22,120 nt of DNA from a virus, in IMG/VR virus record IMGVR_UViG_3300042154_001357, positions 1-22,120 of that record, one strand, 5' to 3'. The notes beneath the pieces were generated by a model, which saw nothing but the letters and a program-made list of their open reading frames with translations, had not been told where the DNA came from and did no database searches. Of the stretch, positions 14,877-22,103 are shown piece by piece; the first letter of the stretch is position 1, and each line of letters opens with the position of its first letter. The position numbers and the translations under genes were made by a program.

Positions 14877-15710
14877 TTATATTATAGTATAAGTAATTTT
14901 ATCAGCAAATGTATGTAAAGGTTCAGTTTCTTCTAAAATATAACCTGCATAAGTTTGATAGAAACGAGCATTAGTACCAGTAGGTAAATCATATAATACA
15001 GTACCAGTTCCGTATCCTTGAGAGTTTCTACGTGTATTAATAGTAGTTAATTTAATATCTTTAACGCCTGTTACTCCTTGAAATATATCTTCTATTTTAG
15101 AAACATAAACAATACCATCAAAAGGTATATTTCGTAAATAATCATTTAAAGCTTTTTCTGTTGATTCTTGTATTGTAGCACCATATTGGCCATCATAATA
15201 AACAGTAGCAACAATTTCTATTTTATCAGCTTCATCAGAAATAATATTATAAGATATTCCTGCATTACCTATTGTATTATAATAACTTGTTATTCCTGAT
15301 AATTCAGGAGATGTTAATTTTGTAGCAGGGTCTCCTTTTGCTACTTTAATCTGACAAATTTTATTATTATCTGTTTTAACACTACATCTTGTAATAATTC
15401 TTTTACCACTATTTATAATTGTATATGTAGGCACTAAATTAATTAATTGAATAGTATCTCCATATTGATATTCAAATGCTTTAGCTTGTACCCAAGCATC
15501 TGTATTAGGGATAGCAGCAGCAGCTATTGCTTCTACTTCTGCTTTATAAACATCTTGTAAGTTTTCAAATACATTTATTGCTGTTGCTTGTATAAATAAC
15601 CATAAATTCCAAATAGCTGTCTGACTAGTGCTTGTTAATCCATCTAATTCAGGTGTTGCATTCTTTTGGTCTAATAACTGTTGTTTAATTACTGCTATGC
15701 TACGTGCCAT
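14877..15710 (-). CDS. Baseplate wedge protein J-like
   Basis: A 277-residue protein resembling baseplate J/Mu gp47-type wedge proteins. The N-terminus (MARSIAVIKQQLLDQKN ... TAIWNLWLFIQATAINVFEN) has two helices. Residues 85-180 are beta-rich (LVPTYTIINSGKRIITRCSV; TRCSVKTDNNKICQIKVAKG), and the C-terminal half contains the J-type pattern 'A-x-x-x-L-N-D-Y-L-R-N-I-P-F-D-G' with IVYVSKIEDIFQGVTGVKDI. J-like proteins form the wedge ring that holds sheath and baseplate together. Here it lies far from the hub, spike and gp25-like genes, which are in the other block. Confidence 0.72.
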   Translation of the reverse strand: MARSIAVIKQQLLDQKNATPELDGLTSTSQTAIWNLWLFIQATAINVFENLQDVYKAEVEAIAAAAIPNTDAWVQAKAFEYQYGDTIQLINLVPTYTIINSGKRIITRCSVKTDNNKICQIKVAKGDPATKLTSPELSGITSYYNTIGNAGISYNIISDEADKIEIVATVYYDGQYGATIQESTEKALNDYLRNIPFDGIVYVSKIEDIFQGVTGVKDIKLTTINTRRNSQGYGTGTVLYDLPTGTNARFYQTYAGYILEETEPLHTFADKITYTII

Positions 15711-15711
15711 T

Positions 15712-16215
15712 TTATAATATAGTTTTTGTTATTGTTAAATCAGTTATTGGTGTAGTATAAGTAGGATTATAAGGTTCTTCCATTAAACCATCAATATAAG
15801 TAGTTCTGTAAGTTTGTTTCCATACATAAACATTAGCATGGTCATAATCCTGTTCTTCTGAACTTCTTATAAATACACTAGCTTTATTAGGTTCAAACTT
15901 TTGAATAGCCTTATAAAGTTTATCTTTTAAATCAAAGATATTAAGATTTTGGTCTAAATTACCATCAGCACTATCTAATTCATTTACTACTAAATGTAAT
16001 TTTACATAAAGAGGTTCATAAATTTGAAATCCATTACCAAGTTGTTTAGGCTCATTAATATTTTCAAACTCTACAAATACGCAAGGCATTGGAAAGTCAT
16101 AAGTATTATTTTCATTTACAGCATTTTCAAACTGATTATTAAATATGCGTACATAAGTAATTTCAGGTACTAATGTTGTTATTCTTGTTTGTATTGCTAA
16201 AAATAAACTTTTCAT
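15712..16215 (-). CDS. Tail terminator / tail completion protein
   Basis: A 167-residue protein between the gpS/gpG-like gene (4-base overlap) and the J-like gene (1-base gap). The pattern MKSLFLAIQTRITTLVPEIT, then FPMPCVFVEFENINEPKQLG, then YEPLYVKLHLVVNELDSADG, then FDLKDKLYKAIQKF, is that of the alpha-beta tail terminator fold (lambda gpU, Mu gp37 class): helix, strand pair, strand, helix. The C-terminus (YVWKQTYRTTYIDGL) is a further strand pair. The protein would cap the tail tube at its head end. The call rests on order and pattern; identity below family level cannot be given. Confidence 0.62.
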   Translation of the reverse strand: MKSLFLAIQTRITTLVPEITYVRIFNNQFENAVNENNTYDFPMPCVFVEFENINEPKQLGNGFQIYEPLYVKLHLVVNELDSADGNLDQNLNIFDLKDKLYKAIQKFEPNKASVFIRSSEEQDYDHANVYVWKQTYRTTYIDGLMEEPYNPTYTTPITDLTITKTIL

Positions 16216-16793
16216 TTAAAACACGAATCAATATTTTTTGTTATTCTTTTTATTTGCAAGTAACTTAATTGTGTAGAATGACCCATAAATTGCCTTTGTG
16301 GCATTACCATGTGCCTAGTATGAGCTTTAACTTGACCAGTAGCTCCTATTATTTTAATTCTCTTACTTTTACCTTTACTAAACTTTCCGTTTATAAATAC
16401 TCCACCACCTCTAATAGTTGCTTTTATATTTCTAGTCCTAGAATGAGCTTTAACACTTTCACTACCATCAAATCCTTCATTATGTATTTTAGCATAAGGA
16501 ACATTAGTTCCTAAAACAATAGTATAACTTGTAGTCTTTAATATTGCAATACTTCTTTTTAATGTACCTGATTTAACTAATATAGGATGTTTTGGTTTAG
16601 GATTTTTTCTTTTTTTCCATTTATCTAAAGCAACATCTTCCCATCCCTGTTTAGTAAAACTTTTATTAAAAAACTTTAAAGATTCTTCCCCTAATTCAAA
16701 ACCTTTATTTTTTTTTGAATTAAAAGCATATAAGGTTTTAGTTAAATCAAACTTTTCCTGAATTTTCTTCATAAAAATCCCAACTAATATCAT
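16212..16793 (-). CDS. Tail completion protein, P2 gpS / Mu gpG family
   Basis: A 193-residue protein with the virion morphogenesis signature: LVKSGTLKRSI (72-82), VPYAKIHNEG (98-107) and a MPQRQFMG end motif (164-171), which corresponds to the conserved 'P-x-R-x-F-[LM]-G' segment. It is basic and contains a GGGVFINGKFSKGKSKR loop insertion (129-145). It acts in joining head to tail. The first ATG at 16793 gives a 47-base overlap with the upstream gene; the ATG at 16772 (MKKIQEKF) leaves a 26-base overlap and a more typical start, so the true protein may be 186 residues. The stop overlaps the tail terminator start by 4 bases. Confidence 0.78.
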   Translation of the reverse strand: MILVGIFMKKIQEKFDLTKTLYAFNSKKNKGFELGEESLKFFNKSFTKQGWEDVALDKWKKRKNPKPKHPILVKSGTLKRSIAILKTTSYTIVLGTNVPYAKIHNEGFDGSESVKAHSRTRNIKATIRGGGVFINGKFSKGKSKRIKIIGATGQVKAHTRHMVMPQRQFMGHSTQLSYLQIKRITKNIDSCFK

Positions 16794-17037
16794 TAATTAA
16801 TAGATGGTTTTGTTTTTTAATATCTATACCATCAAATTGAAACCCATTCTCCCTTGCATCGTAAAATTCTTCCTCACCCATATTTTTACTTACCCAATAC
16901 TCAAACTGATAATATAAAGTATTTTTTAAATAAATAGTCTTAACAGGCTTTAATCCCCTTCTCAAATTACTTATGCAAGATGCAACCATGTCAACAGCCA
17001 ATACGCCTGTCTTATCCCAATTGTTAATTAATTTCAT
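16747..17037 (-). CDS. Small phage protein of unknown function
   Basis: A 96-residue protein (MKLINNWDKTGVLAVDMVAS ...) with no recognised domain. The N-terminal part is a mixed helix; the middle has an aromatic strand (TIYLKNTLYYQFEYWVSKNM) and the end is acidic (NDISWDFYEENSGKV). It follows the candidate promoter at 17061-17092 and its end overlaps the next gene by 26-47 bases, which suggests coupled translation. Position between portal and tail completion genes suggests a head-tail joining part. I do not recognise it. Confidence 0.55.
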   Translation of the reverse strand: MKLINNWDKTGVLAVDMVASCISNLRRGLKPVKTIYLKNTLYYQFEYWVSKNMGEEEFYDARENGFQFDGIDIKKQNHLLINDISWDFYEENSGKV

Positions 17038-17060
17038 AAAATGTTGGTTTTTAATTTTAT

Positions 17061-17092
17061 CAAAGATATTACTTTTTTAAGTCGTTATCAAA
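17061..17092 (-). promoter_or_regulatory. Bacteroidota-type promoter, minus strand
   Basis: On the minus strand, TTTG (17092-17089), a 20-base spacer and TATCTTTG (17068-17061) fit the Bacteroidota consensus TTTG-N19/20-TAnnTTTG exactly. The -33 half lies in the last codons of the ferritin-like gene and the -7 half directly follows its stop. A start of transcription near 17055 would leave a leader of about 17 bases before the gene at 17037, and would feed the tail completion and baseplate genes separately from terminase and portal. Confidence 0.6.
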
Positions 17093-17560
17093 GTTTAATA
17101 AAGCTGATGGCTCATTTTTGCACAACTCTAGTCTAGCTAAGAAATCTCCATATTCTCCAACACTTTTTCTTTGCTCTCCAATAAAGAAATATAAAAACTC
17201 TTCTAATATCACATCTTGTGCTTTAGCTAATTTCATTAACTCTGAATATTCTTGCATCAATAAAAACTCTGCATTAAAAGCTACTTTAAAAGCACTTTCT
17301 AAACCGCCTTCAGTATAAGTATAGTTTGTTGGCATTTGGATGTCAGGAAGCACTCCTAAATCGTTACAGAAGTCTACTAGCTTTTGGTAGTGAGCAGATT
17401 CTGCCTTAGATTCATCTAAAAAGAAACCAGCAGCACCAAAATAACCTTCATTTTGCATACAGTTAGCCAATGTTCTATACATCAGCTCTGCTTTTAACTC
17501 TCCTGTAATTCTTTTTTCAATCTCTAATATAAGATTATTGCTTAATAATGCTGTTTTCAT
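17069..17560 (-). CDS. Ferritin-like four-helix protein
   Basis: A 163-residue protein with the full ferritin layout of bacterial FtnA. Helix A has ITGELKAELMY, with Glu21 and Tyr28 at the places of E. coli FtnA Glu17 and Tyr24. Helix B is AGFFLDESKAESAHYQKL, with Glu54 and His57 at Glu50/His53, followed by DLGVLPDI. Helix C has NAEFLLMQEYSELMKLA with Glu98 at Glu94. Helix D has FFIGEQRKSVGEY with Glu129 and Gln130 at Glu126/Gln127. The position of FtnA Glu130 is Ser133, and FtnA Glu49 and Glu129 are Ala53 and Lys132 here, so one iron site is kept and others are reduced. It lies 2 bases after the portal gene, between portal and tail completion genes. Iron storage, protection from peroxide or a purely structural role are all possible. 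Confidence 0.85.
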   Translation of the reverse strand: MKTALLSNNLILEIEKRITGELKAELMYRTLANCMQNEGYFGAAGFFLDESKAESAHYQKLVDFCNDLGVLPDIQMPTNYTYTEGGLESAFKVAFNAEFLLMQEYSELMKLAKAQDVILEEFLYFFIGEQRKSVGEYGDFLARLELCKNEPSALLNFDNDLKK

Positions 17561-17562
17561 AT

Positions 17563-18846
17563 TTATACTGTTAAATCATTAATAATAGGTTCTGTTGATA
17601 TAATTTTGGTTACTGGAATACCAGTTCTTTCAGTAATGTATTTCTCATCTACTTCAAAACCTGCATTTTTTAAAGTTAATACTAAATCAGCAGTTAATTT
17701 ATTATTAGCATCTTCTTTTTGTCTAGCTTCTTCTTTTTCCTTGTCATTAGAGAATTTAAACTTCAAATCATCAGGAATAGATACACCTAAATTTCTTAGC
17801 TTAGGCAATACTTCAGCGTTCATAAAATGCTCTAAATATCTACCATCAGATATTTCTATATCTTCTAAAGATTCTTGTGCTTCATGAGTAGCACCTAATC
17901 TACCTGCTTGTGAATCCAAAGCATCAGCATGACCTAAAAGAAGCTTACTAATCTTTTTCTCACATCTTTGCTCTAAGTTATCATAACCTTGATGTCCATT
18001 ATGAGCGTGCTTAGCTTCTAAAAAGAATAACTCATCTTCAGGGTCAAAGATACCATATCCTGCACTACCCATGTCTTTCAACATATTCTCTAAGTTACCT
18101 CTTTCTAATTCAGTAGTCTTAGTAGTCTTAGCATATCTAAATGGCTGTGCAAACAACTCCACAAAATCCCCATTGTAACCTAATATATTTCTTAAGAATA
18201 TCTCATAAAGACCACATCTGTATAACAACCCGTAACCACATGGACTTACTCCATTTTCACTTGGTGTACTTGCATAAAATGTCCATTCATTATAAGGTTC
18301 TTCTCTAAAATTAATACCTTGTAAAGCATATACATAACTTACCACCTGAAGCCTATCAGGGCTTATATTATGTCTTTTAATGATTTTAACACCTGTTAAG
18401 CTGTTATTTTCTATGCCATCAAAGTTAATAAGGTTATAACCATAAAAAATAGCATCTAATGCGTAATTCATTACATCATGACACCATTGCTCTTTAAACT
18501 TCTCACTCCACTCTGCATCAATCTCATTTTCTGTATTAACAAGATTATAGTCTTTTAATAAAGTTAATCCCTTTCTTTTTTGCATACAAGCATAAACGTG
18601 TCCATTTAAAGTAGTATCTCCAAATAACCTTTGCATCATTACCCTGTGTGGATAATAAGCTAACTCCGCTTCTTGTATTGCATCTCTCCAGCCTTTAACA
18701 TCTTGTCTTATCCTTTGTAACTGTACCTTAGCAATATATTTATCTAAATGCTGCGGTGTCTCTTCTCTGAAGTTACCTTCTCCGCCACCAGCTAAAGGAT
18801 TAGCAGTAGGAAACCAATAATTCTTTATATCTGATAATAATCCCAT
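17563..18846 (-). CDS. Portal protein, Mu gp29-like (DUF935 type)
   Basis: A 427-residue portal protein of the Mu gp29 type. The N-terminal part (about 55-105) has QEAELAYYPHRVMMQRLFGD and GHVYACMQKRKGLTLL, corresponding to the conserved 'D-x-x-V-x-x-x-x-x-x-R-K' segment. The stem and clip region has an aromatic, Asn-rich core (MNYALDAIFYGYNLINFDGI, about 130-149). The C-terminal part includes NLEQRCEKKISKLLLGHADA and LGATHEAQESLEDIEISDGR (about 286-331), a pattern shared with DUF935 portals. It forms the dodecameric gate for DNA entry and exit at one capsid vertex. It overlaps neither neighbour, with 1-2-base gaps on both sides. It lacks a fused Mu gp30-like (SPP1 gp7) domain. Confidence 0.83.
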   Translation of the reverse strand: MGLLSDIKNYWFPTANPLAGGGEGNFREETPQHLDKYIAKVQLQRIRQDVKGWRDAIQEAELAYYPHRVMMQRLFGDTTLNGHVYACMQKRKGLTLLKDYNLVNTENEIDAEWSEKFKEQWCHDVMNYALDAIFYGYNLINFDGIENNSLTGVKIIKRHNISPDRLQVVSYVYALQGINFREEPYNEWTFYASTPSENGVSPCGYGLLYRCGLYEIFLRNILGYNGDFVELFAQPFRYAKTTKTTELERGNLENMLKDMGSAGYGIFDPEDELFFLEAKHAHNGHQGYDNLEQRCEKKISKLLLGHADALDSQAGRLGATHEAQESLEDIEISDGRYLEHFMNAEVLPKLRNLGVSIPDDLKFKFSNDKEKEEARQKEDANNKLTADLVLTLKNAGFEVDEKYITERTGIPVTKIISTEPIINDLTV

Positions 18847-18847
18847 T

Positions 18848-19816
18848 TTAATATGTATTTATATTTTTAACATTACTACCATATCTAATTCTTAATCCTA
18901 CATTAGGCTGTAACAAAGGAATATCTGCTGTAATAGCATCTTCTCTACCTCCTGCTGACCTTAACCATTCAATAGCATAATCAGCATTATCTTTCCTTAC
19001 CTGTGGCACGTTATTAGGAGCTATTAAGATATGTATCTTACTTAAACATAAATCCAACATTACACCTATTAACTGCTGACTTCTGTTATCTCCGTTAATC
19101 CATGTGATAGGCTGCCATGAAGTGCTAAAACTAGGTGTAATACCCGTATTAGCAACTACACAGTTATATATCTGACCACCATAGTTTACCTTATCTCCTA
19201 CTATATAAGCAGTTAAAGCATTATAAGAAGCAAAATTACTAGGGATATTATAAACTTCTACTCCACTAAAGCTATAATTAGTGCCAAGACCCCAATATGT
19301 TACTCCATTAACAACATCATTAGGCAACACGCCAACATTGTTAACAACACATTTATAAATCTTGCCATTATAAAAAATGAAATCTCCAAGAGTGTAATAA
19401 GTTTTGCTATTATAAGCAGGATATGGTATTTTAACATAATATAAAGCATATTGTGCGCCTACTAATCTCCATTTAACAGGATTCCATGCTGCTGCCACTG
19501 TAATAGCAGTAGTACACTGATATACATATCCACTATATGATACCAAAGCATCTAAAGCATAAGTGCTAGTAGCACTAAAAGCAATAGCATCTAACTCAAA
19601 TCTGTTATCGGAATAATATGTAGTAGCACCTGTCCATACATTAGTATCTGTAAACTCTTGGTTTACATCGTATTTCTGTACCAAATAACTAATTACCTCT
19701 GCCTGTGCTTCTAATTCGGAGGATAACCTTACCGCATCTCTATTGCCAGTAATTTGGTCTAATTGTGTTTTTTGAATACGTTTATTGTAATAATCGTATA
19801 ATCTTAAATATCCCAT
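18848..19816 (-). CDS. Neck connector (Mu gp36/DUF1320-like) with three inserted carbohydrate-binding-like repeats
   Basis: A 322-residue protein. Residues about 1-60 (AVRLSSELEAQAEVISYLVQ, then KYDV) and 245-322 (SQQLIGVMLDLCLSKIHILI; RKDNADYAIEWLRSAGG; GLRIRYGSNVKN) resemble the two halves of a small Mu gp36-type head completion protein, which is usually near 140 residues. Between them, three modules interrupt the fold, at about 82-120, 138-178 and 201-238. Each has the order aromatic-Tyr, G/L-D, strand, Tyr-x-G, Tyr-x-Cys, Gly-x-x-P, Trp (for example AYIVGDKVNYGGQIYNCVVA), a pattern like carbohydrate-binding module families 5/12. The protein would form a neck ring carrying outward-facing modules. 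Sugar binding is inferred. It is located between terminase and portal genes. Confidence 0.65.
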   Translation of the reverse strand: MGYLRLYDYYNKRIQKTQLDQITGNRDAVRLSSELEAQAEVISYLVQKYDVNQEFTDTNVWTGATTYYSDNRFELDAIAFSATSTYALDALVSYSGYVYQCTTAITVAAAWNPVKWRLVGAQYALYYVKIPYPAYNSKTYYTLGDFIFYNGKIYKCVVNNVGVLPNDVVNGVTYWGLGTNYSFSGVEVYNIPSNFASYNALTAYIVGDKVNYGGQIYNCVVANTGITPSFSTSWQPITWINGDNRSQQLIGVMLDLCLSKIHILIAPNNVPQVRKDNADYAIEWLRSAGGREDAITADIPLLQPNVGLRIRYGSNVKNINTY

Positions 19817-19841
19817 ATAGCAAAATTAATTAAATAATCAA

Positions 19842-21221
19842 TTAATATCCATGTTTACTGTGATTATTTTTACCTAATGTGTAAGTTATTCCATTATCTC
19901 CCTTTTGATACCCTTCATAATCAACAGCAAAGGCACTACAAATGAAATAATCTAAGCAATCACTCATATGCCCATATTCCTCATACCTGATTCCATTAGC
20001 ATCAGTTTTCTTAGTCTTGCTCTTAGTACCATCAGCTCCCTGTTGCACATTACTTAAATCCTTAATAGTCTCCTTACAGCTATTATTAATAACTATCTTA
20101 ATACCCTTATGCTCATTATACATAATAGTATTTATAAACAATCCCCTAGTAAATACACTAGGATTACTTCTTCTAACCCTTAACTGCGGATTAAGCTCTT
20201 TAAGCTCGTTTTTAATAAGCCTATATAGATTATATCCCTTTTCTAGTTTAACATCCTGCTTTTGGCTCGTAGCGTCTCCTGTGATGACAAATCCTCCTTT
20301 GTGATTACCAAACCTTCTCTTTATCTCGTTTGTCATACCCTCAACAGTATTATTAGGATTTCTCATAGGTAACTCATCAATCTGCTTAGCAACCCTTCCC
20401 TCTACCTGCCATACCTGACAACTGAAATATGGATGTACGTTCTCATCAATACTTAGCCATATAGGTAAATTAGGATTTAATGTTACCAACCCTACGTGCT
20501 TATCCATATTAAACTCTTTATAAAACTCTGTACCCCTCTTTTGCTGAAAATCCCAGTTACCCTCCACAAACACCTCATACTCATATCTAGGCATATTCTG
20601 CCTTAAACTGTCTATATAGTCCTTACTTAAATGGGGATTGTCATATAGCTTAGCAGGTATATAAGCCCATTTAGGAGGTAACGTATTTTCTATGTAAGGA
20701 ATATAAAACTTATCCTTTACCCACCCCTGTGTAGGGTTACAAGTGCATAATATCTTAACAGGCACATTACCAGCTCCATTCCAAGAGCCTGACCTCTCAA
20801 TAACCTTATTAAAAGTCTCCTCCTGTATCTCGTTTATCTCATCAATACCTGCTCCATTAATCTCTAAACCCCTAAACCTATTCAGCTCTTTATCACTTGC
20901 ATAACTTTCAGCCATAAACATAATCTGACTACCATTGAATAAAGTAGCTGTCATCGTATTGTTATCCCATGTTTTGATATATTGCTGGAATCCCTCTGAT
21001 AGCAACTGCCTGAAACTCACTAAGATAGTTCTTTCAATGTTACTGTAACTAGCACGTATAATAAGCCATCTACTCTTAGGGTATTTAAAACATAAAGTAA
21101 ATAGTTCAATAAGTAACCAAAAGGACTTACCTCCCCTGATAGCACCGCCATACAAAACAATATCGTTATTTTGTAATATCTTATGTGCCTCTTTCTGTTT
21201 TGGTGTTGGGTTTACTTGCAT
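19842..21221 (-). CDS. Terminase large subunit
   Basis: A 459-residue DNA-packaging motor protein. Walker A is GGAIRGGKS (25-33); Walker B with catalytic Glu is GAGIDE (123-128); the coupling motif is CTCNP (159-163). The C-terminal RNase H-like nuclease has acidic residues at Asp259 (LSIDENV), Asp316 (VITGDATSQ) and Asp421/Asp424 (HMSDCLDYF). It cuts concatemeric DNA and drives it into the procapsid through the portal. The gene starts 2 bases after the upstream small gene stop. No small terminase subunit is recognised among the four small genes upstream, though one may lie among them or outside the window. Confidence 0.95.
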   Translation of the reverse strand: MQVNPTPKQKEAHKILQNNDIVLYGGAIRGGKSFWLLIELFTLCFKYPKSRWLIIRASYSNIERTILVSFRQLLSEGFQQYIKTWDNNTMTATLFNGSQIMFMAESYASDKELNRFRGLEINGAGIDEINEIQEETFNKVIERSGSWNGAGNVPVKILCTCNPTQGWVKDKFYIPYIENTLPPKWAYIPAKLYDNPHLSKDYIDSLRQNMPRYEYEVFVEGNWDFQQKRGTEFYKEFNMDKHVGLVTLNPNLPIWLSIDENVHPYFSCQVWQVEGRVAKQIDELPMRNPNNTVEGMTNEIKRRFGNHKGGFVITGDATSQKQDVKLEKGYNLYRLIKNELKELNPQLRVRRSNPSVFTRGLFINTIMYNEHKGIKIVINNSCKETIKDLSNVQQGADGTKSKTKKTDANGIRYEEYGHMSDCLDYFICSAFAVDYEGYQKGDNGITYTLGKNNHSKHGY

Positions 21222-21223
21222 AA

Positions 21224-21499
21224 TTAATTATTAAATTCTAGTAAGTAGGTTTTGTAATTCTCATTAAACAAATGCTCCGTCTCTGTTATAGCATCATGCC
21301 AGTGCAATATAAGCCCTTTAGGAGCACTCTGCTCTAAATCTATGATTATCTCATACATATTGATAAAATAACCTTCTTTAAACTCTGCTAAACCTCCCTG
21401 TATGTTATCAACAAAGCAAGTAAAGTTTATATCCTGCTTAAGCTCAAAATCTCTGATATAAGCCATGCAAACCTTTTCAAAGTCGTTCTTTAGTGTCAT
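21224..21499 (-). CDS. Small protein upstream of terminase, unknown function
   Basis: A 91-residue protein that overlaps the previous gene by 4 bases and ends 2 bases before terminase. It is acidic with aromatic strands: FTCFVDNIQGGLAEFKEGYF, INMYEIIIDLEQSAPKGLIL, HWHDAITETEHLF. The HWHDAITETEH segment has His and Glu residues that could bind metal but do not match a family I know. Small terminase proteins are often found in this place, yet no helix-turn-helix is apparent here. The single operon arrangement argues that it is translated. Confidence 0.55.
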   Translation of the reverse strand: MTLKNDFEKVCMAYIRDFELKQDINFTCFVDNIQGGLAEFKEGYFINMYEIIIDLEQSAPKGLILHWHDAITETEHLFNENYKTYLLEFNN

Positions 21500-21684
21500 A
21501 ACTCTAATAATTCATCTAATTCAGTGTAACCTATCTCAAAACTCTTTATTAACTCTATAAAGCTTTCGTAATTTAAGCCCATCTCTTTTACAGTTAAGTA
21601 AACACTTACCATATCGTAAATATATACTTTGCTTTCTGAAAAGTGCTTTAACAAGTCGTGTTTTGTCTTATATCTCTGATTCAT
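21496..21684 (-). CDS. Small helical protein, unknown function
   Basis: A 62-residue protein with two amphipathic helices (MNQRYKTKHDLLKHFSES and SFIELIKSFEIGYTELDELL) joined by KVYIYDMVSVYLTVKEMG. It overlaps the upstream gene by 17 bases and the downstream gene by 4, the mark of a compact phage operon. It could be a small DNA-binding or packaging protein; there is no proof of either. Confidence 0.5.
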   Translation of the reverse strand: MNQRYKTKHDLLKHFSESKVYIYDMVSVYLTVKEMGLNYESFIELIKSFEIGYTELDELLEL

Positions 21685-21859
21685 AGTTTAAGTTTTCTCT
21701 TATATCAAATTTGTTATATTTATTCATGGCATAAACAAAAGCATCAGTGTATTTACCAAAATACTCATCTATTTTTTTTATACTAGTATCATTCTTGTAA
21801 ATGAAATACATATGCTTTTTCTCGTTATTAAAATACTTTCTTTTTCTTTTAACATACAT
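21668..21859 (-). CDS. Small basic protein, unknown function
   Basis: A 63-residue protein that begins with a strongly basic segment (MYVKRKRKYFNNEKKHMYFI) and continues with KIDEYFGKYTDAFVYAMNKY, a likely helix. It overlaps the upstream frame by 11 bases and the downstream one by 17. Basic N-termini are common in nucleic-acid-binding proteins, but no fold is recognised. Confidence 0.5.
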   Translation of the reverse strand: MYVKRKRKYFNNEKKHMYFIYKNDTSIKKIDEYFGKYTDAFVYAMNKYNKFDIRENLNYESEI

Positions 21860-22103
21860 ATTGTTTTTGCACGTAATTACACCAACTATTAAAGTTCTTA
21901 TATTCCTTTTTTATAGTTTCAATATTAACACTTTCACCTTTGTACTTTTCATCAATGTAGCACGTAAAGATATCCGCTGTATTTAAAGATATGTTTTTTA
22001 CTATAAGCTTGTAACCAATAGCATTAAATTTGTTTTCCTCAAAGCTATAATGCCATAAGTTATACTTTTCACTATAAGATAAATTGATATAGATAGTATT
22101 CAT
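21849..22103 (-). CDS. Small protein, unknown function
   Basis: An 84-residue protein beginning MNTIYINLSYSEKYNLWHYS, with FNAIGYKLIVKNISLNTADI and a C-terminal helix (IKKEYKNFNSWCNYVQKQYV). Its composition is ordinary for this phage (Asn, Lys, Tyr, Ile). It is the first gene fully inside the window; a purine-rich GGA lies about 8 bases before its ATG. No domain is recognised. The short remainder to 22120 is too small to interpret. Confidence 0.5.
   Translation of the reverse strand: MNTIYINLSYSEKYNLWHYSFEENKFNAIGYKLIVKNISLNTADIFTCYIDEKYKGESVNIETIKKEYKNFNSWCNYVQKQYVC

Noticed and set aside
17606-17887. Plus-strand ORF of 93 codons opposite the portal gene
   Set aside because: It is fully inside the well-supported portal frame, is Ser/Leu-rich as antisense of AT-rich coding sequence usually is, and has no promoter or domain.
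19821-19828. TAATTTTG on the minus strand, an exact -7 promoter match before the neck connector gene
   Set aside because: It lies only 4 bases before the ATG and has no TTG/TTTG at the -33 distance, so it is likely a chance match in AT-rich sequence.
20017-20304. Plus-strand ORF of 95 codons opposite terminase, with apparent hydrophobic segments
   Set aside because: The terminase frame on the minus strand has all catalytic motifs here; the Leu-rich plus-strand translation is an artefact of its Lys/Asn/Glu codons.
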